Assembly (NCBI RefSeq): GCF_022376445.1
Contig: NW_025954972.1
Span: forward strand, 1-64,000
Source: Fomitopsis serialis
Lineage: Eukaryota > Basidiomycota > Agaricomycetes > Polyporales > Fomitopsidaceae
Length of the DNA: 64,000 nucleotides
Reading direction: 5' to 3'
The position numbers were made by a program, and so were the translations under genes. The number at the start of each line of letters is the position of its first letter. Position 1 is the stretch's first letter. The notes beneath the pieces were generated by a model that saw only the letters and a list, made by a program, of their open reading frames with translations, was not told the origin of the DNA and made no database searches. Of the stretch, positions 56,649-64,000 are shown one piece after another.

Positions 56649-57998
56649 ATGTTGACTTGGGATCTCTTGGTCAACCTTGACGACGAAGTCAGTGGCTGAG
56701 CCAAATACCAATTCTCACTAACGTCTCCTCCGCGCCGGCCTAGATCGAGTATGTCTGGAGGTGAGAGACCGGCCATCGTGGATACGTTCGTACTTACCCC
56801 AAACGTCTCATTTCGTGTGAAGGTGGCCCAAGGGCTGGTTGAAGGGCATGTACTGCTTCATCCGGTACCTGCCCTTGATTGGGGAGACGTCAGTCTTCAC
56901 CACTGCACTTCGCCTTGTTCGTGCTGACATCGACACATAATAGAACATTCTTCTCCCTGATACAACGGTTTCAGCGACGTGAGATGCTCGCGTCTTCCAC
57001 CTGCTTGAGTATCGACGTGGCAGAGTACTTCGTGCTCCAAGCCGTCGCCGCGGCCGTTGCAATCATCTCTATTCTCAGAGGTCCGTCGAATGTTGGAGAG
57101 TGTGGAGTCCAGTTCTGATCGAAAGCGCGTTCTGCAGTGTACGTCCTCTACGATCGAAGCAAGTGGCTGCTCCTCTTTCTCGCACCGATCTTCGTAGCAT
57201 GTGCGGGGATCTCAGTCACGGGCATTGCCAAGTACCGAACCGCGTACACGTTTACCGGATCGTGTCTCACCACCTACGAACCTGACTTCGTGCTCATTGG
57301 CTGGTGCGGAAGAACCCTCGCCGAATCGACTCTGGGATTTGACTTTGCTGTATTGATAGGATGCTCCCGGTCACTTTTGAGTTGATCTTGTTCTTACTCG
57401 TGTTCTACAAGTTCCTCCAGAACATCCGTTCGGCATCACATCTGGCCGGTCAGCCTGTCTTACTTGTCTTCCTCCGCGACGGCATCGCGGCGTTCCTCGC
57501 GATCTTCAGTGAGCCCCGATTTCGTTCGCACCTTGTTTGCACCCCTCACATCAGATAGCGGTGACTTGTGTTACTGTGGCCTCGTCGGTCGCTTTCGTCG
57601 AGCTGTCCAGCGGCTTCTTCTAGTGGGTGACCCTCGCTTACGCGCACCACCGCACGCGCTTACTCACCACCTCGTTCCACAGCTGGAACATGACCGTGTA
57701 CTCGATCGCAGTAAGCACCCAGCCCCAGCCTTCCGTCGAGGCCCCCGGCTGACATTCTCGTACAGGGCTCGCACGTCCTGCTGAACCTGCGCGAAGTCGT
57801 CACACGAACGGGGTATCCCTCCACGATGGCGTCGAGCACAGAGTCGAACTCGATAGAGTTCAAATGTTCTCAGGTCTCCAGGGGGAGCGCAACTCGAGTG
57901 AGTGGACGGTGGGCGGGGAGGTCACGGAGGCGTTCGAATTGATGGAGATGGGGGACCGGCAGGCGTCGGGGAGCGGACAGACGCTGGATGTTAGCTGA
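56649..57998 (+). CDS. DUF6533-type multi-pass membrane protein
   Basis: The N-terminus MLTWDLLVNLDDE, IEYVWR, then WPKGWLKGMYCFIRYLPLIG matches the DUF6533 opening found in a very large basidiomycete family of seven-helix proteins of unknown function. Exons 56649-56687, 56744-56760 (only 17 nt) and 56823-56888 are followed by others with VYVLYDRSKWLLLFLAPIF, SVTGIAKYRTAYTFTGSCL, FELILFLLVFYKFLQNI and AGQPVLLVFLRDGIAAFLAI. The C-terminal cytosolic part has GSHVLLNLREVV and ends LMEMGDRQASGSGQTLDVS. One base seems missing near 57862 (TTCAA for TTCCAA). A short first exon upstream is likely. A receptor or sensor role is often guessed for this family but is unproven. Confidence 0.75.
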
Positions 57999-58839
57999 CG
58001 ACCATGTACTGCCATAGAGGATATACGATGTACGATGGTGAGGGCACGGTATGCACAGGGCCGCGGATCCTCAGAGTTGAGTCTGCGGTGATGGTCGTCC
58101 GCCCTGGCATGTCGTCGCTCTGTTGGCCGACATTGCGGTTGTCATCCCGGTGGCGAATGAGCCTTGTCTGTGGCCACGCTGCGATCCTGCTAATCCGGCA
58201 TCGAGTACATATATTGTCATGGCTAGCGCAGTGTCGGAATACGGTGTCCGACAGTACGTCTACTTGCACCTCCCGTAGACTCGAATAGACGGTACAGTAC
58301 TACTTGCTACGCCGGGATCGGAGTACTAGACAGGTCGTACCTCGAAAGATGCCGTTCGACATCGGGTTTGACGGATAGTGATGCTTCCGCACGAACTGGA
58401 CGGCCCACCACATCAGCTGTGCCAGTGGCCAGCACGTCCTCCGCCCGCGGACAGATGGATGGTCCGTCTTGACCTTTGATGCTGGCCGCTGAACAATACA
58501 CTGGCAGAAGCACCATCGGTCTGATACGGAAGTGCTTGAACTGGGACAGAATCTGAGTTTGACTTGAAGTGGGCCTAAGAAGATTCATACACGACGATGG
58601 ATTCAGGTTACGGACGGCAAACCAAGTGATGAGAGCGCCGCACGTCGTCTTATGTTAGGCTCGGTAGGTGCGCGGCGCGTTCGCTGATAGTTCGTCGGAA
58701 GATCTGTAATCCGACGAAGGTGTCGTTTCTGCATGAGTGCAGTCTACACACGATGGAGAATTCGCCCACCTGGCAGCCGGAGGTCCTCAGTGAGTTTCCC
58801 AACTCCGCGCAGAACGCACGGATTCAGCTGGTCGCTCCA
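57999..58839. other. stretch without recognised gene
   Basis: A 93-codon minus-strand frame (58307-58588) and a 94-codon plus-strand frame (58004-58288) have no motifs. Nothing else seen. Confidence 0.35.
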
Positions 58840-60805
58840 TCGAGCGTGCTGATCTCTGCAACATCCCGCCGCAGAGATGATCAATTTCAGCGAACTTCAA
58901 TAAGTACATCTATCACTGTTCGGACTCCGGAGTGGAGTCTACGGACTCTCGGATCCCACCTGACAAAGTGGCCCCTCTTGCCTCGGAGTGAAGTACTCCG
59001 CGCTCAGTGATAAATGAGCGCGACCCGTAGGACTGGAGCGACCGCAATATCGGGTACGATATAAGGTGCCTGGATGATGAATAGCGGGAATGTTGACAAC
59101 GCGTCAACGTCAACATGAGCATGTTGAGCTAGCGGATGTGCGTACCACCATACCTCGGGTCATCAATTGAAACGAGCCGACTTGGCCGGTAGATGTCCGT
59201 TGCAAGTCCGCTGCTCTTCTCTTCTCAGGACAAACTGGAGTACGGTACGATGGGAAGCAACACTGGTACTGGCAGGAAGAGGGATGGGGACAGCTTTGCC
59301 GAGGGACCACGCACTGCGGTCTTGATCCAACGAGCTCTTCTGAATCATCCTTGTGAGTCTTGCCACTGTTCTTCGCACGTCATTTAGTCCCTGTTCACGT
59401 CAGCCCGTCAACCCGTCAGCGCCTCAAAGTTACGTCCAACGGTTAACGCGGGATCGCACACAGCCCGAGAGCCCGAGAATGCCCAAAAGAAGCTGGCACC
59501 GATTACGCTGTATTGGCCGACAATGCGCGCGGATTGGGTTGGAAACAGATTGATACGCCCGGATCGCGATGTAGAGATGAGGAGCATCATGCACTAAACA
59601 CCGACGCCTGAAGTTGAGAGTGAAAGGTAACGCAACTTACGATTTGTAGTCCTGTCCTTGCACAGCCCTATTGATCATTTAGCGGGCGTCCACTGGACAC
59701 TAGGCACAGTCGTTGTGCCTGCTGCTACACAGACCCTATGAAAGTGACGGCCATGGGAACTCCCATCGCTCCGACTGCATTGAACCGAAATGCAAGCCTC
59801 AGATCGTAAATGGCCAGCGCAGTTTGTTCGGAGCTCGGAGCACGCACCACCATAATCTCGCCGCGCTCCGCGGACTGCCAACTCTTTGAACCTTGAGTTT
59901 CAGTCCGCGCCCGAGACGGAGGACACTGAAGAACCCTCCGAGAAGCGTGGGTCTGAGTCAGGGGTGAGCTGGCTCCGCACGAATGTCGTCGTGTGAGATG
60001 ATTCTCACGTCTGGATCGTTGTTGCATCATTGTATGGAATCGCGTCAGTAGCTCGATGGAGTACACATTGGGATGCATTCCAAGGACACCTGTTCGGAAT
60101 ACGAGGTTAGGACTCGTTGAGCCGAAGACAACGGGTAGGCGTGCGTACCTCGTCCCCTGCCCCAGTAGCATCATAAGATCCCTCCTCAGGTGTACCAAGA
60201 CCAAACACACGTCGTGATAGAGCACTCATTGCACACCAAAGAATGGTCGATCAAGCTGTCACCATGCATTAAAGGGCGCGAATAAACACACGGTACGAAA
60301 CACATCGAGTAGCGGCGGACAAAGGACGAGATGTGCCAAAAGCTGATTAACCGCCTACCAGTGGGACAAGGAAGCAGACGGTATGCCCAGCGTCAGGCCC
60401 CGAGGGTCGATATGCTCGACCGCGAGTCTACAGAGCAGATCAGAGCGAAGACGTCCTCACCGACGACGACGACGCCGGCTCCTGGTCGAGGTGACTGTGA
60501 AGAATTTAGCGCCCTCTGCAAGCGCGACTTTTGCCTGCGCCGGGCCCGTGCGTGGGAACCGCGCCGAGGCGGCAGTATAAAGTCGGGAGGCGCGCGGATT
60601 TCTCTTTATCGAAAGTTTCACCTCGTGTATATTTGGGACGCTCTTCTCTTCCAAGGCGGCGTTCTGAAAGTTTGGCGAGGGAGAGCGACGGCCTCCATCC
60701 TATGATCGTGACGATGGATTTATGTCTACGTTGTTTGCGGCCCGTAATGGAGGTACACACCTGTATGTACGCGTACATCTCTAACAAATTCAATGATTTC
60801 GTCGT
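58840..60805 (+). repeat. 2-kb dispersed repeat, right copy (inverted relative to 33420-36050)
   Basis: This matches the left copy in opposite orientation and lacks the MITE-like insertion. The best-conserved part is 59780-60805, including a plus-strand open frame 60331-60705 (MCQKLINRLPVGQGSRRYAQ, then VDMLDRESTEQIRAKTSSP). Downstream homology is weaker to about 58840. No transposase, reverse transcriptase or terminal repeats of its own were recognised, so its nature is open. Confidence 0.8.
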
Positions 60806-62501
60806 TTCCTTTGCAGAGCACAATGACGGGTGATCCCCAATGGGTGTAGGCCAGTGTCACATCACCCGCACTTGCTTCGTAGTCGTGTCGCCTGAGCTGC
60901 CTGACATGGCTATTGCAACGCGTTTCGCCTCCTTTGTCTGGAGTTCCCATGCATGCTAATAGTAATGCTGCGTAGGTCTCCAATCGAGACTGGCCGCCTC
61001 GAACCACAGCGTGCGCAGCAAGTCATGACTCGTTATGATACGACCTAGTCGGAAGTCATCTGGGTGCGGCGTATGTCAAACAGAATACAGTGCGACCATG
61101 CGGGCAGTGACTAATCTCCACATCGCGTTGGGCTTTAGCAGCGGCGACATACAGGGCCGCCGAGGATATGGACGAATCATCCTACTTCGCTGTTCCTTCG
61201 GCTCAAGCATCCCCGACCGAGGGCAAGCCCAAGGCGGACTCAACCACAAATATCCTTCGGCGGAGAAGCAGCGAGCTCCTGCTCTGGGAGCTCGTAGATG
61301 GGTTGAACGGTTCCTCACTGTGAACCAAGGGCGGTACCACCGGCAGGGGCGCCAGCGGTCCTGCCAGTGGTGGAGGGTATCCCTCCGGAAGCCATCCTCT
61401 CCTCTCAAAGGAAGTCGTCAAGTCTTTTGTTACGTTTCAGGCGACCCGCCCGACTCGGACGGACTCCAAGGAGTTTGGGAGACAATATGCGATTGTCATG
61501 CCCGCGGAGTCGAGCCCGTCTGTGCAATGGCACTCGGCTCGCAACCTCTCGTTGCGAGCTGCTCGAGATCGAGCTGCGCCCGGGATGAGAGCACTGGCGT
61601 GGCGGCCCCGTCAAAGTCGGGCGCACGTACTATCCTTCCCGATGCCGGCAGGTGGGTCTGGCAACGTGGCTTGTGGGGATGACCACGAGTACTAGGCGAG
61701 GATGATCGAGGACGAGCTTGACTGAGTGCGGTGAATCTGATGTATTTAGTACCTGCGAAGCGCGTACCCAAGTTGTATCAACGTATCATAGTTGTTGTCT
61801 TGCATATTGAAGGTGTCCGAAAATTGACTGTCAGTGTCTGCCCGCGCATGTTGTTGGTTATGTCGAACTTGCGATGGATGCAATCTCCAATTTGAGCGAG
61901 AACTAACTGCAGGGATAGGCGTCTAATCAATGTCGCGTCGGCCCGCCACAGCGGCATGAATCGAAGAGCGCGTGGCGTTTCAGTGAGCGATTCAGCGAAC
62001 GTACTCTCCTTGCTTCCGTACATCGACGAGCACTGTCACCATCGTACTTATGCAGCTGGGCATGACACACTCCTCGTTCTTCAAGCTGGGTCGATAGAAT
62101 GTTACATTATCGATAGGGACACGTTTCGGCGGTTCCGGATTTCATTGGTGCAGTACTAGTACGTAGCTTGGCCGATCGGGTGCTCAGGGTTGGAAGGTCA
62201 CTGCGAGGTATTGTCCCTATCCACGTCTTATTCTTGATGACAACTGACTTCATCATTTGCAGTGTGTTGCATGGTTATGAGGGCCCTTCCCCCCACCGCT
62301 CGGTCTGTGCTAGGGATGGACCTCGCCATCATAGTGAGCGCCGTTAAGCACCTTGAACACGTTGCCAGTACCTGTGTCGAGGACTTCAGGACATTGAGAC
62401 AAGTGCGCGGGCTTCTATATGGTCCGCTGTCATCTGATGTCAGATAACAGAGGCGCGCGCACCTGAGCGATGTCCTTGCAGGATCATCCCCGACTTCACA
62501 G
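60806..62501. other. stretch with one protein-like fragment, no firm gene
   Basis: On plus, about 61167-61320 reads MDESSYFAVPSAQASPTEGK, then PKADSTTNILRRRSSEL and LLWELVDGLNG before a stop. The following frame carries LLSKEVVKSFVTFQATR and KEFGRQYAIVMPAESSP. This Ser/Thr-rich fragment looks coding but is unidentified and could be a broken gene. The last 300 bp before 62502 should hold the promoter of the NACHT gene. Confidence 0.35.
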
Positions 62502-64000
62502 ATGGACCCCTTCTCCACCGCCGCTGCTGGGCTGGACGTTCTCGGTCTCGTCATCAAGACACTCCAAGAACTCTTCCTCTATGTCAAATCTGTCAAGAAT
62601 GCCCCGAGTGCCGTGCAGAAGCTCCAGGAGGAGTTGGTCACCACGCAGGGAACGTTCAAGTTTGCAGAGCACACGTTCACTTCTCTGCAGCGGCAGCGGC
62701 TCTCTGAACACGCCTTGGGCGTGCTAACGCGTTTCGTCGCGTCCGATGGTCCCCTGAAGCAGAGCTTGAAGGAGCTGGAGGCTTTGGACACTCGGCTATC
62801 CAACGCCTTGAATGCGAAAGGGAGGTTGCGAAGATGGTTCAAGCGTTTGAAGTGGCCCTTGAGTGAGCGGGAGACAGACGATATCAACAAGCTCTTGGCA
62901 AAGACTACCACGGAACTCAACACTACATTACAACTGGTCCTAGCGTCCGTATCTCAGACGCCATTCAGCGGGCATGTCTAATGTCTGTTCATCACTAGCG
63001 AGCAGGTTTCGCACATCCATGTTCACACGCAAGAGACGCGACATACTGTCCGTGACATCAGGGAGGAGCAAAGACGAGTGGAGGTGCAGGCTCTGCGGCG
63101 TGGAGAGGGTGAGCCCGTTCTGCGTTCAAGTTGTACGCACATGTTCTCTGATGAAGTTGTGAGTCAGAGCATACATATGAGTCTCTGCTGGCGTGGCTGT
63201 CTCCGATGGACTCAGAGGAGAAATATCGGCGATCGCTCAACCTCCGTGTGAAAGGAAGCGGTCAGTGGGTGTTGAGACATGCGACGTTCAAGTCATGGTA
63301 TAATTCCGTCAGCTCGATTCTATGGATTAACGGCAATCGTGCGTCGGTTGCAAATACGATTCTACTTGACCCCAAGGTACTGACCTCCACTCTGCAGCCG
63401 GAAGTGGGAAGACAATACTCGTGTAGGTCTGCAATTCACGCTCAGTCTCTCTCGACTCATGACATCCGTGCAGCTCGTCAGTCATCAAAGGAATCCTCAA
63501 GTTCGAGGAGCCAGACGAAGCATTGGCCTTCCACTTCTGTGACTTCAGCGATGCTGTGACCACCGATCCTGTCGAGGTATTACGCGCTCTTCTCGCACAG
63601 CTTATCCAATCTGGAGGCGTCGGTCGTCTTTCTAAAATCCCCGAACTCGTGGCACAAATGAAAGAGAGAAAGCTACCTCCTGCCAGTGTCCACGACCTAG
63701 ATTTGCTACTCAAAGCTACTGCGGATGGCCGCAAGATCATCATCGTCCTGGACGCGTTAGATGAATGCCCGAACCCTTCCAAGAAAACATTGCTGGACTG
63801 CTTATCCCGGCTCGTACTCCATGAGACAGCACACATTCGCCTTCTTCTAAGCAGTCGTAAGCACGAGGACATAGCCAACGCCCTTCGCGGGTGTTTGTCC
63901 ATCTGCCTGGAAGACATTCAAGAGTCTCGCCATCATCTTCGCGACATGGAATTATATATCGACGATGCTCTGCGTACGAGAGATCGCTTATCGGACCTAC
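62502..64000 (+). CDS. STAND protein: Helo-like N-terminal domain plus NACHT NTPase, partial at right edge
   Basis: Fungal STAND/NLR proteins are linked to non-self recognition and programmed cell death. Exons 62502-62944, 62999-63108, 63168-63338, 63398-63422 and 63474 to the window edge give 425 residues so far. The N-terminus MDPFSTAAAGLDVLGLVIKT, LFLYVKSVKNAPSAVQKLQE fits the Helo-like N-terminal domain of fungal STAND proteins. A charged linker with HTVRDIREEQRRVEVQALRR leads to WLSPMDSEEKYRRSLNLRV. In the NACHT domain the Walker A loop GNPGSGKT is at residues 240-247 and Walker B, IIIVLDALDECPN, has LDALDE at 342-347. SSRKHEDIANALRG is the sensor region. The P-loop sits on a 25-nt micro-exon. 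The sensor repeats expected downstream (ankyrin, WD40 or TPR) lie outside the window. Confidence 0.92.

Overview
The window looks like a chromosomal segment of a filamentous basidiomycete, probably an Agaricomycete. The supported genes carry many short GT-AG introns (about 48-110 nt, some longer) and very short exons. The GC content is moderately high. Several families are typical of that group: a DUF6533-type membrane protein, a Helo-like/NACHT STAND protein, a basidiomycete-specific low-complexity protein, and a fungal MBD4-like DNA glycosylase. No tRNA, rRNA, CRISPR array or bacterial operon was seen.

Layout. 0-8.8 kb: poor in recognisable genes, with one broken hypothetical gene, clusters of the word TGTCG/CGACA, a near-perfect 94-bp inverted repeat, and an 84-bp minisatellite. 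8.3-11.2 kb: a duplicated 206-bp element, then a sharply bounded block of about 2.2 kb almost without CpG that holds an intact three-exon gene. 12.3-20.3 kb: a cytoskeleton and polarity cluster with dynein light chain LC8, then an Axl2-like cadherin-domain protein and Bud6/Aip3 transcribed divergently from a 204-bp shared intergenic region. 20.5-26.1 kb: two direct copies of a roughly 1.9-kb segment carrying a glutathione S-transferase gene; the second copy is a pseudogene. 27.5-29.2 kb: an intact five-exon 3-ketoacyl-CoA thiolase. 30.4-32.6 kb: a 5'-truncated GATA-finger paralogue and a basidiomycete-specific gene. 33.4-36.05 kb and 58.8-60.8 kb: two inverted copies of an unidentified repeat of about 2 kb; the left copy is interrupted by a MITE-like element with terminal inverted repeats and a 10-bp target duplication. 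36-42 kb: GC-rich, no recognisable gene. 42.3-44.0 kb: the full-length GATA factor. 44-51.5 kb: GC-rich, no recognisable gene. 51.5-58.0 kb: the MBD4-like glycosylase, a coiled-coil protein and the DUF6533 protein. 62.5 kb to the right edge: the first 425 residues of a Helo-like/NACHT STAND protein.

Many genes with clear family signatures contain single-base frame breaks, nearly all equivalent to one missing base. Two multi-exon genes (thiolase and glycosylase) are perfectly intact. This pattern fits uncorrected deletion errors in a long-read assembly better than wholesale decay, but raw reads would be needed to tell. Functionally the window mixes housekeeping genes (dynein, beta-oxidation, polarity), detoxification (GST), DNA repair, transcription control (GATA) and a likely non-self recognition gene, separated by repeat-rich intergenic DNA. 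Family assignments rest on recognised motifs in translated sequence; no database search was possible.
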